Below are positions 26,956-35,451 of a DNA stretch of 52,894 bases, piece after piece. How positions within the stretch are numbered: the first letter of the stretch is position 1; each line of letters starts with the position of its first letter. The notes under the pieces were generated by a model. It was given only the letters and a program-made list of their open reading frames with translations, ran no database searches and was not told the origin of the DNA. The DNA is taken from positions 1-52,894 of the forward strand of contig DXDR01000041.1 of assembly GCA_019115385.1 (NCBI GenBank), written 5' to 3'. A program made the position numbers and the translations under genes. The stretch is from Candidatus Mediterraneibacter avicola. Lineage in GTDB: Bacteria; Bacillota; Clostridia; Lachnospirales; Lachnospiraceae.

Positions 26956-28789
26956 TAAGAAGAGACAAAATGCCAGGATAAAAGAAGAGAACGGGAAAGG
27001 AGACGGCCGGGGCAAAAAACAGAGAGGCAGGGAGAAAGTAAAACAGGCCGAAACGATAAAAAAAGTGCTGCAGTACCTGGGAAAGTACAGGATTTTTCTT
27101 ATTTTTTCCATTTTGCTGGCAGCTTTGAGCGTGGCTCTGACCCTATATATCCCGAAACTGACGGGACAGGCAGTGGACTATATCGTGTCAGAGGGACAGG
27201 TGGATTTTGCAGCCGTGTTCCGGGTTATGGCCCAGATCGGAGTGTGTACGCTGATCACGGCCTTTGCCCAGTGGCTTATGAACGTGTGCAACAACAAAAT
27301 GACCTATCAGGTGGTGAGGGATATCCGCAACGCAGCTTTTAAAAAGATTGAGATCCTGCCACTCAAATACATTGACGGGCGTCCGGCGGGAGATGTGGTG
27401 AGCCGTGTCATTGCGGATGTGGATCAGTTTGCTGACGGCCTTCTGATGGGATTTACCCAGTTTTTTACAGGAGCGGCTACGATCGTGGGGACATTCGGGT
27501 TTATGCTGTCGGTGAATGTGGGTATTACATTTGTGGTAGTTCTCATTACTCCGGTATCTTTTCTTGTGGCAGGTTTTATAGCAAAAAAGACCTTTGATAT
27601 GTTTCGGCTTCAGTCTGAGATCCGCGGAGAACAGACGGGGTTGATCGAAGAGATGGTCGGAAATCAGAAGATTGTTCAGATGTTCGGGCGGGGAAAGGAT
27701 GTGACGGAACAGTTTGACGAGATAAACGAGCGGCTGCGCAGCAGTTCACTGCGAGCTACATTTTTCTCATCCATCACAAATCCTTCCACAAGATTTGTAA
27801 ACAGCCTGGTCTATACCGGTGTGGGAATTGCAGGAGCCTTCGGCGTCATCCATCAGGCTCTTACCGTGGGGCAGCTGTCCAGTTTCCTGAGTTATGCAAA
27901 TCAATATACCAAACCATTCAATGAGATATCGGGAGTGGTGACGGAACTTCAGAACGCTATTGCGTGCGCGGGACGCATATTCGAACTGATCGAGGAGGAA
28001 CCTCAGCCGCCGGAGCCGGAAAACGCAGTGGAACTGAAAGCGGTAAAAGGATATGTAGCGGTAAAAGATGTTTCCTTTTCCTATCTGCACGGCCGAAAGC
28101 TGATCGAACATTTTAACCTGGATGTAAAGCCGGGGCAGAGAATCGCCATTGTCGGGCCCACCGGCTGCGGAAAGACTACGCTGATCAATCTTCTGATGCG
28201 TTTTTATGACGTGGATAAAGGAAGGATAGAAGTGGATCAGGTGCCAGTGGATATGATGACCCGCCGCAGCCTGCGCGCAGCCTATGGAATGGTTCTGCAG
28301 GATACCTGGCTGAAGACGGGAACCATCCGGGACAATATTGCCATGGGCAGGCCGGAGGCAGAAATGGATGAGATTATCGAGGCGGCAAAGGCGTCCCATG
28401 TACACAGTTTTATCATGCGCCTGCCGGACGGGTATGATACCTGGATCACAGAGGAAGGGGGAGGCATCTCCCAGGGGCAGAAGCAGCTTCTGTGTATTGC
28501 CAGGGTGATGCTGTGCAGGCCTCCTATGCTGATCCTGGATGAGGCTACATCCTCTATAGATACAAGAACAGAGCTTAAGATCCAGAATGCATTTGCCCGT
28601 CTGATGGAGGGAAGAACCACGTTTATCGTGGCACACAGGCTGTCTACCATCCGGGAGGCAGACCGGATTCTCGTGATGAAGGACGGGAAGATCATAGAGC
28701 AGGGAAAGCATGAAGAACTGCTGAGTAAGGGCGGATTTTATAAGAAACTGTACATGAGTCAGTTTGCGGAAACCGGCGAGCCATCATAA
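26948..28789 (+). CDS. ABC exporter half-transporter B (catalytic ATP site)
   Basis: 613-residue partner of the preceding gene. The ATG at 26948 follows AAGGAGG and overlaps the upstream stop. A Lys/Arg-rich cytoplasmic N-terminus (about 40 residues) precedes the membrane domain. The ATPase has Walker A GPTGCGKTT (about 403-411), an altered signature ISQGQKQ and an intact Walker B LILDEATSS with the catalytic Glu. Together with half A this gives one canonical and one degenerate ATP site, the normal heterodimer design. Confidence 0.93.
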   Translation: MTDKKRQNARIKEENGKGDGRGKKQRGREKVKQAETIKKVLQYLGKYRIFLIFSILLAALSVALTLYIPKLTGQAVDYIVSEGQVDFAAVFRVMAQIGVCTLITAFAQWLMNVCNNKMTYQVVRDIRNAAFKKIEILPLKYIDGRPAGDVVSRVIADVDQFADGLLMGFTQFFTGAATIVGTFGFMLSVNVGITFVVVLITPVSFLVAGFIAKKTFDMFRLQSEIRGEQTGLIEEMVGNQKIVQMFGRGKDVTEQFDEINERLRSSSLRATFFSSITNPSTRFVNSLVYTGVGIAGAFGVIHQALTVGQLSSFLSYANQYTKPFNEISGVVTELQNAIACAGRIFELIEEEPQPPEPENAVELKAVKGYVAVKDVSFSYLHGRKLIEHFNLDVKPGQRIAIVGPTGCGKTTLINLLMRFYDVDKGRIEVDQVPVDMMTRRSLRAAYGMVLQDTWLKTGTIRDNIAMGRPEAEMDEIIEAAKASHVHSFIMRLPDGYDTWITEEGGGISQGQKQLLCIARVMLCRPPMLILDEATSSIDTRTELKIQNAFARLMEGRTTFIVAHRLSTIREADRILVMKDGKIIEQGKHEELLSKGGFYKKLYMSQFAETGEPS

Positions 28790-28815
28790 ACAAACAGAAA
28801 GAAGGATAAAATACG

Positions 28816-29301
28816 ATGACAAAAGAAAGCACACTTTGCTATATAGAGAAAGACGGAAAATACCTGATGCTTCACCGCACGGTGAAGGAAAATGATGTAA
28901 ACAAAGATAAATGGATCGGCGTAGGCGGGCATTTTGAGTATGGAGAGAGTCCGGAGGAGTGCCTGCTGAGGGAAGTAAAAGAAGAGACGGGCTATACGCT
29001 TACAAGCTGGAAATACCGGGGCATTGTGACGTTTGTATACGGGGAAGATACTGTGGAATATATGTCCCTGTACACGGCTGACAGATTTTCCGGCGACCCG
29101 ATCCCGTGCGATGAAGGAGAACTGGAGTGGGTGGAGAAGGACAGACTGTATGACCTGGAACTGTGGGAGGGTGACAAAATCTTTTTCCGGCTTTTGGACC
29201 AGGGGCGGGAGTTCTTTTCTCTGAAACTTGTTTATGATACAGAAGACGTTCTTAAATACGCGGCGCTGGACGGCATTCCCCTTGATCTGGAAGAAGAGTA
29301 A
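28816..29301 (+). CDS. NUDIX hydrolase, MutT/8-oxo-dGTPase-like
   Basis: 161-residue NUDIX pyrophosphatase. The full Nudix box is present: GGHFEYGESPEECLLREVKE followed by ETGY, matching Gx5Ex7REUxEExGU. The closest known types hydrolyse oxidised nucleotides such as 8-oxo-dGTP, but the substrate is inferred. It begins 26 bases after the ABC exporter and may share its transcript. Confidence 0.88.
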   Translation: MTKESTLCYIEKDGKYLMLHRTVKENDVNKDKWIGVGGHFEYGESPEECLLREVKEETGYTLTSWKYRGIVTFVYGEDTVEYMSLYTADRFSGDPIPCDEGELEWVEKDRLYDLELWEGDKIFFRLLDQGREFFSLKLVYDTEDVLKYAALDGIPLDLEEE

Positions 29302-29313
29302 GGAGGAAAACAG

Positions 29314-29370
29314 ATGTTTCCCGCCGGGGCGGACTGAACGGTCTGGAATATCCGGCTATTGACCGGCGGG
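29314..29370 (+). promoter_or_regulatory. Possible leader peptide and hairpin before the MATE gene
   Basis: AGGAGG (29301-29306) is seven bases before an ATG (29314) that opens a seven-codon frame (MFPAGAD, stop 29335-29337). Its middle codons overlap CCCGCCGG (29320-29327), which is complementary to CCGGCGGG (29363-29370). The layout resembles leader-peptide attenuation of transporter genes, but no competing fold is evident and chance is possible. Confidence 0.3.
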
Positions 29371-29425
29371 GGAGAAGGGAGTAAGATAGGCAGGGCAAAA
29401 TCACAAATGAGTGGAGGCGTTTGCA

Positions 29426-30781
29426 TTGAAAACGAACAAATATGAGATCGACATGTGTAACGGGACGATCATGGATAAACTGATATCTTTTTCCCTGCCC
29501 CTGATGCTTTCCAGTATCCTGCAGCTGATGTTCAACGCGGTGGATATTATTGTTGTGGGAAGGTTCAGCAGCAGCCGGGCGCTTGCGGCAGTAGGGGCGA
29601 CAACCGCTCTGATCAATATATTTACGAATCTGTTTATCGGGATATCCCTGGGGGCAAACGTTCTGGCGGCAAGATATTTCGCGGCGGGACGGGACAGGGA
29701 AATGTCAGAAGCGGTACATACGGCGATCACTCTGGCGCTGATCAGCGGAGTTGTCATGGCGTTTGTCGGAGCAGGGATGTCGGGGACAGCGCTTGATCTG
29801 ATGGATACGCCCGGAGATGTGATCGGTCTTTCTGCGGTTTATATGAGAATATATTTTATGGGAATGCCGTTCTTTATGCTTTATAACTATGGGGCGGCCG
29901 TTCTGAGGGCGGTGGGAGACACAAAAAGGCCGCTGCTCTTTCTCATAGCTGCAGGGCTGGCCAATGTGGTCCTGGATCTGCTGCTGGTCATAGTGATCCC
30001 GCTGGGCGTTGCGGGCGTGGCCATCGGCACAGTGGCGTCCCAGATGATCTCCTGTATTCTGGTGCTCCGGTGCCTTTACAGATCAGAAGGCAGCTATCAG
30101 CTCCGGTTTTCAAAGCTTATGTTCCGCTGGGTATATCTGAAGCGCATCTTTCAGGTGGGAATACCTGCAGGGATCCAAAGTACAGTGATCAATTTTTCTA
30201 ATGCGCTGCTGCAGTCGTCGGTAAATTCTTTCGGCTCCACTGCAATGGCGGGATATACGGCCGCAAACAATATCCTGGGATTTCTGTACGTGTCGGTAAA
30301 CGCCGTGACCCAGGCGTGCATGAGCTTTACCAGCCAGAATTACAGCGTGGGAAAGCAAAAACGCATGGACCGTGTGCTTCTGGACTGTATTCTTCTTTCC
30401 ACAGGCGTTGCGGCTGTACTGGGTATTGGGGCCTACGTATTTGGCTCACAGATCCTGAGGATCTATACGGCTGAAACAGATGTGATCCGGTGCGGGCTGG
30501 AAATTCTGTCGATCACAACCGTACCTTATTTCCTGTGCGGTATTATGGATCTGATCCCGGGAGCCCTGCGTGGGATGGGGCATTCGGCGGTTCCCATGGT
30601 TCTATCTGTGATCGGAACAGTGGGAACAAGGATTGTATGGATTTATATGTTCTTTCCCCGGAACAGATCGCTGCATTTCCTGTTCATTTCCTATCCGGGC
30701 TCCTGGATTATCACGATCGCCATGCAGGCGGTCTGCTTCTGGTTTGTGAGGAGACGGATATGCCGGGAGGCGCCGCTATGA
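29426..30781 (+). CDS. MATE family efflux transporter
   Basis: 451-residue membrane protein of the MATE family (Na+ or H+ coupled multidrug export), about 12 hydrophobic segments in two halves with the family pattern FSLPLMLSSILQLMFNAVD at the start. The TTG at 29426 is favoured because GGAGG lies eight bases upstream; a GTG at 29411 is in frame but overlaps that SD. Substrate unknown. Confidence 0.9.
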   Translation: MKTNKYEIDMCNGTIMDKLISFSLPLMLSSILQLMFNAVDIIVVGRFSSSRALAAVGATTALINIFTNLFIGISLGANVLAARYFAAGRDREMSEAVHTAITLALISGVVMAFVGAGMSGTALDLMDTPGDVIGLSAVYMRIYFMGMPFFMLYNYGAAVLRAVGDTKRPLLFLIAAGLANVVLDLLLVIVIPLGVAGVAIGTVASQMISCILVLRCLYRSEGSYQLRFSKLMFRWVYLKRIFQVGIPAGIQSTVINFSNALLQSSVNSFGSTAMAGYTAANNILGFLYVSVNAVTQACMSFTSQNYSVGKQKRMDRVLLDCILLSTGVAAVLGIGAYVFGSQILRIYTAETDVIRCGLEILSITTVPYFLCGIMDLIPGALRGMGHSAVPMVLSVIGTVGTRIVWIYMFFPRNRSLHFLFISYPGSWIITIAMQAVCFWFVRRRICREAPL

Positions 30782-30804
30782 GACTGGACAGCATGAATGA
30801 AAAT

Positions 30805-30835
30805 ACAGGCCCCGGCTTGTATGCAAGGGGCCTGT
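30805..30835 (+). terminator. Hairpin after the MATE gene
   Basis: ACAGGCCCC (30805-30813) pairs exactly with GGGGCCTGT (30827-30835). There is no T-run, so termination strength is uncertain. Confidence 0.5.
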
Positions 30836-30848
30836 GCATTATGTTCGC

Positions 30849-30877
30849 TTGCAAATCGGTTCTTTCTAAACTATAAT
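30849..30877 (+). promoter_or_regulatory. Promoter of the DUF975/CmpB-like gene
   Basis: TTGCAA (30849-30854), 17-base spacer, TATAAT (30872-30877). ATG at 30909. Confidence 0.65.
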
Positions 30878-30908
30878 ACTATCATTATAAGATACCTCGG
30901 AGGCGGAC

Positions 30909-32489
30909 ATGGGAAAGAGGAAAGATCTGAAGAAAAAGGCGCGTTTATCCATAAGACAGAGTTACTGGCGGGCAGTCTCTGTCTGCTTTCTTATTGCCAT
31001 GATGACAACGACGTATCCTGCGACTACCACTTTTTTCGGATTCCATGCTGTATCGGGAGGAATCCTGGGAGAGCCGTCCGGTTTGAGCGATCTGTCAAAT
31101 TCTGATGTGATGATGCAGATTGCCGGGCAGTTCGATTCTGTGGAAAATGTATTACAGGCGGTCCCGCGTCCGGTTATTGAAGCAGGAGGGCTTGTTGTCG
31201 ATATCTGTACTTCAGCGAGTTCCTTTTTATTTTCCGTGCTGCGCGCCGTTAATGCATTTATTTCTGAAGAACCCGGCCCGGCGGCGGTATTTCTTGTAGT
31301 GGGCGTCATTCTGTCACTTTTGGCCAAGATATTTATCAGCAATATTCTCAAAATCGGAGAGCACCGGTTTTTTATGGAGACCCGGAAATACGGACAGACT
31401 CAGATCGCCAAGATATTTTTTCTGTACAAATTGCGCTGCATATGGCATCCGGCCTGGGTCATGCTCTGCCGTTCAGTGTGTCAGACGCTGTGGAACCTGA
31501 CGATTGCGGGCGGAATAATAAAACATTATGAATACAGCATGATTCCCTTTATCCTGGCTGAAAATCCGAAGATCGGAAGGAAAAAGGCGTTTATGCTCTC
31601 CAAACAGATGATGCGGAACAATAAATGGAAACTGTTTCTCTTAGATCTGTCGTTCCTTGGCTGGCGGCTCGTTTCTCTGCTGACGCTGGGAATCCTGGAT
31701 TTTCTTCTGGTCAATCCTTATATGGCCGGATGCAAAACGGAGTTTTATTTTTCGCTGCGCAGAAATTACGTCCTCTCCCGCTGCAGCGGTTATGAGTATC
31801 TTAATGATCCTTATCTGGAGCACGTTCCGTCGGAAGATGAGCTGCTGATCAGCAAAGCGCTGTATGACGATTCTCAGGGACCGTACACAAAGATATCCTA
31901 TTTTGCTCCGGAACAGTATCCGGTATTTCTGTTTTCTGTCCAGCCTCCTGCCCGGGCCGTCAGGGATCCGGTAAAAGCACAACGAAAATACGATTGGATT
32001 TCATACATATTTCTGTTTTTTGTATTTTCAATATTGGGATGGATTCTGGAAATACTGGCGTCCCTTTTGCGAAACGGGGTGCTGCCGGAGCAGATGATCC
32101 TGAGCGGCCCGTGGCTTCCGCTTTACGGCATATGCGGAGTGATCCTGCTCCTCTTTATAAAGAGATTTTCCAGGAAGCCTGTTCTTGTATTTGCCCTGAA
32201 TTTTGCAATATACTCGGTGGCCTCTTATCTGTCAAGCTGGCTGTTTGAGATCGGGCTGGGGCTCCAGGTCAGAGATTACGACAACTATTTCCTCAATCTG
32301 AATGGGAGGATTTATCTGGGCGGCTCGACTGCATTAGCCCTGCTGGGCTGTGCTTTTCTCTATTATATTGCTCCCCGGCTGACTGACTGGTTTTTAAAGC
32401 GTTCCCGGGGAGAGCGGGTACTGACCTGTCTGGCGCTGACCTGTCTGGGTATTGCAGACGTGGTATTTACGATCCTGACAAAAATATAG
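30909..32489 (+). CDS. Membrane protein: DUF975 domain fused to CmpB-like permease domain
   Basis: 526 residues in two parts. Residues ~1-290 match the DUF975 membrane family (KKKARLSIRQSYWRA start, FILAENPKIGRKKAFMLSKQMM in the middle). Residues ~360-524 match the CmpB-type 'putative ABC transporter permease' family (FFVFSILGWILEILASLL, LPLYGICGVILL), with about four membrane segments. No ATPase is adjacent, so transport is not demonstrated. Length and continuous frame argue for a true fusion. Preceded by CTCGGAGG. Confidence 0.75.
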   Translation: MGKRKDLKKKARLSIRQSYWRAVSVCFLIAMMTTTYPATTTFFGFHAVSGGILGEPSGLSDLSNSDVMMQIAGQFDSVENVLQAVPRPVIEAGGLVVDICTSASSFLFSVLRAVNAFISEEPGPAAVFLVVGVILSLLAKIFISNILKIGEHRFFMETRKYGQTQIAKIFFLYKLRCIWHPAWVMLCRSVCQTLWNLTIAGGIIKHYEYSMIPFILAENPKIGRKKAFMLSKQMMRNNKWKLFLLDLSFLGWRLVSLLTLGILDFLLVNPYMAGCKTEFYFSLRRNYVLSRCSGYEYLNDPYLEHVPSEDELLISKALYDDSQGPYTKISYFAPEQYPVFLFSVQPPARAVRDPVKAQRKYDWISYIFLFFVFSILGWILEILASLLRNGVLPEQMILSGPWLPLYGICGVILLLFIKRFSRKPVLVFALNFAIYSVASYLSSWLFEIGLGLQVRDYDNYFLNLNGRIYLGGSTALALLGCAFLYYIAPRLTDWFLKRSRGERVLTCLALTCLGIADVVFTILTKI

Positions 32490-32695
32490 GGGAATGGCGC
32501 GGACCGGACTGTTACAAAGTAATGGGAAGGACACAAGGGTTCGCAGTTGATTTTTTCCGGGAATAATAGTAAACTTCTTATCATACAGGCGGTGCAGTGA
32601 GGAGCCGGAGAAATCCGAAAAGAGAAAACAGAAGGCTGTGCCGTAAATAAAATAAACGATGAGCTGCCGCGGCAGGCAGAGGAATGGAGACGATT

Positions 32696-33625
32696 ATGAA
32701 AAAACGTGTTGTATTAGCGCTGGGACACCGGGCTCTGGGAACTACACTTCCTGAGCAGAAGGTTGCGGTAAAACATACTGCAAAGTGTATTGCAGATCTG
32801 ATCGAAGAAGGCTACCAGGTGGCCATCACTCACAGCAATGCGCCTCAGGTGGGGATGATCCATACGGCCATGAATGAATTCGCAAAGAACCACACGGATT
32901 ATACGCCGGCGCCTATGTCTGTATGCTCGGCTATGAGCCAGGGGTATATCGGATATGACCTTCAGAACGGAATCCGCGAGGAACTGTTAAACCGCGGCAT
33001 ATACCGCACGGTGAGTACAGTGCTCACGCAGGTTGTGGTGGATCCCTACGACGAAGCTTTCTATACTCCCACAAAGGTACTGGGACGTTATATGAACGCT
33101 GAGGAGGCGAATGAGGAGCGCAAGAAGGGAAATTATGTGATCGAGGAGCCGGGAAAAGGCTTCCGGCGTGTGGTATCAGCGCCAAACCCCGTGCGGATCG
33201 TGGAATTGGATGCGGTGAATGCTCTGCTGGATGCAGACCAGATCGTGATCGCGGCCGGAGGCGGCGGTATTCCAGTCCTGGAACAGGACAATCATCTCAA
33301 AGGCGCCAGCGCAGTTATTGAGAAAGATCTGGCGGCAGGAAAGCTGGCGGAGGGCATTGACGCAGATATGCTTATTATTCTGACAAATGTGGAGAAAGTG
33401 TGCATCAATATGGGACAGCCGGCCGAGGAACCGCTTGGGGAAATTACGGTAGAGCAGGCGAAGACCTACATGGAAGAGGGGCATTTCGGTATCTACAATA
33501 TGCTGCCTAAGTTCAGAGCTTCTGTTGAGTTTGTAGAAAAACGCGAGGGACGCAGCGCTTACATTACTGCATTTGACAAGGTAAAAGAAGCGCTGAAGGG
33601 AAAGACAGGAACAGTGATCCGCTGA
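32696..33625 (+). CDS. arcC: Carbamate kinase family protein with altered N-terminal motif
   Basis: 309 residues of the carbamate kinase fold, which makes ATP from carbamoyl phosphate. The ATG at 32696 has GGAG six bases upstream; the one at 32684 is less well placed. Typical: VVSAPNPVRIVELDAVNALL, IAAGGGGIPV and the late LTNVEKVCIN. Atypical: the nucleotide-loop ALGGNA is ALGHRA and HGNGPQVG is HSNAPQVG. No arginine deiminase or ornithine transcarbamylase gene is near, so it may serve another carbamoyl-phosphate route such as purine or agmatine breakdown. Confidence 0.85.
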   Translation: MKKRVVLALGHRALGTTLPEQKVAVKHTAKCIADLIEEGYQVAITHSNAPQVGMIHTAMNEFAKNHTDYTPAPMSVCSAMSQGYIGYDLQNGIREELLNRGIYRTVSTVLTQVVVDPYDEAFYTPTKVLGRYMNAEEANEERKKGNYVIEEPGKGFRRVVSAPNPVRIVELDAVNALLDADQIVIAAGGGGIPVLEQDNHLKGASAVIEKDLAAGKLAEGIDADMLIILTNVEKVCINMGQPAEEPLGEITVEQAKTYMEEGHFGIYNMLPKFRASVEFVEKREGRSAYITAFDKVKEALKGKTGTVIR

Positions 33626-33673
33626 AAGGGATGATACTGCCAGAATGTAAAAAATGGATTTCAAAATGTAACC

Positions 33674-33702
33674 AGAGACTGTGGAAATGCAGTCTCTTTT
33701 TT
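33674..33702 (+). terminator. Terminator after carbamate kinase
   Basis: AGAGACTG (33674-33681) and CAGTCTCT (33690-33697) with an eight-base loop, then a run of T. Confidence 0.85.
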
Positions 33703-33716
33703 GTGCACTTTTCAGG

Positions 33717-33745
33717 TTGATTTTTCAGTATACTTGATGTAATAT
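33717..33745 (+). promoter_or_regulatory. Promoter of the hemolysin III family gene
   Basis: TTGATT (33717-33722), 17-base spacer, TAATAT (33740-33745), just after the upstream terminator. Confidence 0.5.
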
Positions 33746-33812
33746 ATGCATATACTAGATGTAGTAATGAAAACTACTTATTGTTCTTTCGACATCTTGG
33801 AGGTGCATGATC

Positions 33813-34472
33813 ATGGAAAAAAAGAAACATATTAAAGACCCCGGAAGTGCGATCACACATTTTATCGGCATGCTGATGGCGATTTTTGCGGCGGTTCCGC
33901 TGTTGATAAAGGCGGCCAGCGAACCGGGCAGGATATATATTATTTCACTGGCTGTTTACGCGGCAAGCCTGATCCTGTTATACGCAGCCAGCACGACCTA
34001 CCATACATTTGATATTTCAGAAAAAGTAAATACCATCCTGAAGAAGATCGATCACATGATGATTTCTGTGCTGATTGCCGGAAGTTACACGCCGGTATGC
34101 CTGATCGTGCTGAAGGGAAAAACAGGACTTATCCTTCTGTCCATTGTATGGGCCATCGCTATTGCAGGCATCCTGATCAAGGCTTTTTGGGTCTATTGTC
34201 CGAAATGGGTATCCTCTGTGCTTTATATCGGAATGGGTTGGACCTGTGTTCTGGCGTTTACCCAGATCCTCAATAATATGTCTCCGGCAGCATTTGGATG
34301 GCTCCTGGCGGGAGGGATCATTTACACGGTTGGAGGTGTTATCTATGCGCTGAAACTTCCGATATTTAATAACAGACACAAGAATTTCGGAAGTCATGAA
34401 ATATTTCATCTTTTTGTAATGGGCGGAAGCGCCTGCCATTTTGTAGTAATGTATGCATTCCTGCTTCCGTAG
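33813..34472 (+). CDS. trhA: Hemolysin III/PAQR family membrane protein (TrhA/YqfA)
   Basis: 219-residue protein with seven predicted membrane segments, the hemolysin III (PAQR-like) family. Family landmarks: N-terminal GSAITHFIGM, SSTTYH-type motif as ASTTYHTF, and the C-terminal GSHEIFHLFVMGGSACHF with conserved His residues thought to bind metal. The ATG at 33813 is nine bases after GGAGG; the ATG at 33807 is only three bases away. Despite the name, a membrane-homeostasis role is more likely than haemolysis. Confidence 0.9.
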   Translation: MEKKKHIKDPGSAITHFIGMLMAIFAAVPLLIKAASEPGRIYIISLAVYAASLILLYAASTTYHTFDISEKVNTILKKIDHMMISVLIAGSYTPVCLIVLKGKTGLILLSIVWAIAIAGILIKAFWVYCPKWVSSVLYIGMGWTCVLAFTQILNNMSPAAFGWLLAGGIIYTVGGVIYALKLPIFNNRHKNFGSHEIFHLFVMGGSACHFVVMYAFLLP

Positions 34473-34555
34473 GCTGAGAATATTCCGGCGAAGGCGCTTC
34501 TGTTTCGGCGGTGGATCGCACGAGTTTCAGCAAATGATGATAACAGGAAAAGAAA

Positions 34556-34584
34556 GAGGCCGTGAGCTATCTGCTCATGGCCTC
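34556..34584 (-). terminator. Terminator overlapping the end of the DUF3783 gene
   Basis: Arms 34556-34567 and 34573-34584 pair over 12 bp (one G-U); on the minus strand TTTCTTTTCC follows. The stop codon of the DUF3783 gene lies at the edge of the loop, so the stem includes its last codons. Confidence 0.7.
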
Positions 34585-34941
34585 GTGTTCTTTGCGGATC
34601 TCTTCAAAACAGTCCGGCGCGGTCCAGGAACTGTTTGTCGGTGTCAGAATGGCTTTATAGGGGAAGGGGCCGGCTCCGGTCCGGCGCAGGGCGGCGAGAG
34701 CCTGGTTTAGCCGGCTGTCGTCCAGAAAACAGAACACAAACATTGTGCCGGGCAGCTCCCCGCCTTCATAGACGCCTTCTGACGGCGCCATATCTTTGAT
34801 CCCGGCAAGTACGCCCAGCGGCTGATTGTATTCTTCCATGGGGACGCGCTTCAGCCGGATGTGGAGAGGAAAAAGAGCCATCTCGATTTTTAAAAGGCGC
34901 TCTTTTTCGGGTGGATTAAAAAGTAAAATTGTCTCTTTCAT
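34567..34941 (-). CDS. DUF3783 domain protein
   Basis: 124-residue soluble protein transcribed against its neighbours. The central part (about 50-100), with PGTMFVFCFLDDSRLNQALAALR and PYKAILTPTNSSWT, matches the DUF3783 family of Clostridia, thought to be a small regulatory or ligand-binding domain. AGGAG lies about nine bases before the ATG on the minus strand. No partner gene points to a role. Confidence 0.75.
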   Translation of the reverse strand: MKETILLFNPPEKERLLKIEMALFPLHIRLKRVPMEEYNQPLGVLAGIKDMAPSEGVYEGGELPGTMFVFCFLDDSRLNQALAALRRTGAGPFPYKAILTPTNSSWTAPDCFEEIRKEHEAMSR

Positions 34942-35040
34942 AAATATTGATTTCTCCTGTTATATTTCCTGTACTATTATAGTATTTTAGCGCAGCCGGG
35001 CAGAAAAGAAAAGCCCTGTTTTGGGGCATGGAGGGGAAAG

Positions 35041-35095
35041 TAATATCTCAGGAACTCCTTTTCGGAACACTGCATATAGTAACCATGAGATATTA
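35041..35095. repeat. Perfect 10-bp inverted repeat upstream of ylmC/ymxH
   Basis: TAATATCTCA (35041-35050) and TGAGATATTA (35086-35095) are exact complements, 35 bases apart, ending six bases before the AAGGAGG of the next gene. It could be an operator or a leader stem. Confidence 0.5.
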
Positions 35096-35116
35096 TATCC
35101 GAAGGAGGACGGATGC

Positions 35117-35371
35117 ATGAGGATCTGTGAGCTCAGGGATAAAGAGGTTATAAATGTCTGCAGCGGGAGAAAGCTGGGGTGTGCGGTGGATGTGGAGATC
35201 AATATATGCACGGGAGAAGTAGAGTCGGTCATTGTGCCCGGACCAGGAAAGATCTGTGGATTTCTGGGGACAGACTGTGAATATGTTATTCCGTTTGGAT
35301 GCATCCGCAAGATCGGACCGGATATTATACTTGTGGAGATTCAGGAAGAAAAGTTTTTGCAAAAAATATAG
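35117..35371 (+). CDS. YlmC/YmxH family PRC-barrel protein
   Basis: 84-residue protein of the YlmC/YmxH sporulation-associated family, a PRC-barrel: MRICELRDKEVINVCSGRKL, DVEINICTGEVESVIVPG and IGPDIILVE. The ATG at 35117 is eight bases after GAAGGAGG. It lies upstream of nrdR. In spore formers these genes are often under forespore or mother-cell control; I cannot assign a sigma factor here. Confidence 0.88.
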   Translation: MRICELRDKEVINVCSGRKLGCAVDVEINICTGEVESVIVPGPGKICGFLGTDCEYVIPFGCIRKIGPDIILVEIQEEKFLQKI

Positions 35372-35451
35372 GGGTTGTGTATAATAAAGACAGCTTACAG
35401 AAGAGCCAAAACCGGCGATCAGCCGGCAAAAACAGAAAGGCGGAAGAAATT

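Noticed and set aside
32664-32676. CTGCCGCGGCAG palindrome upstream of carbamate kinase
   Set aside because: Single short palindrome with no promoter elements placed to make it an evident operator.
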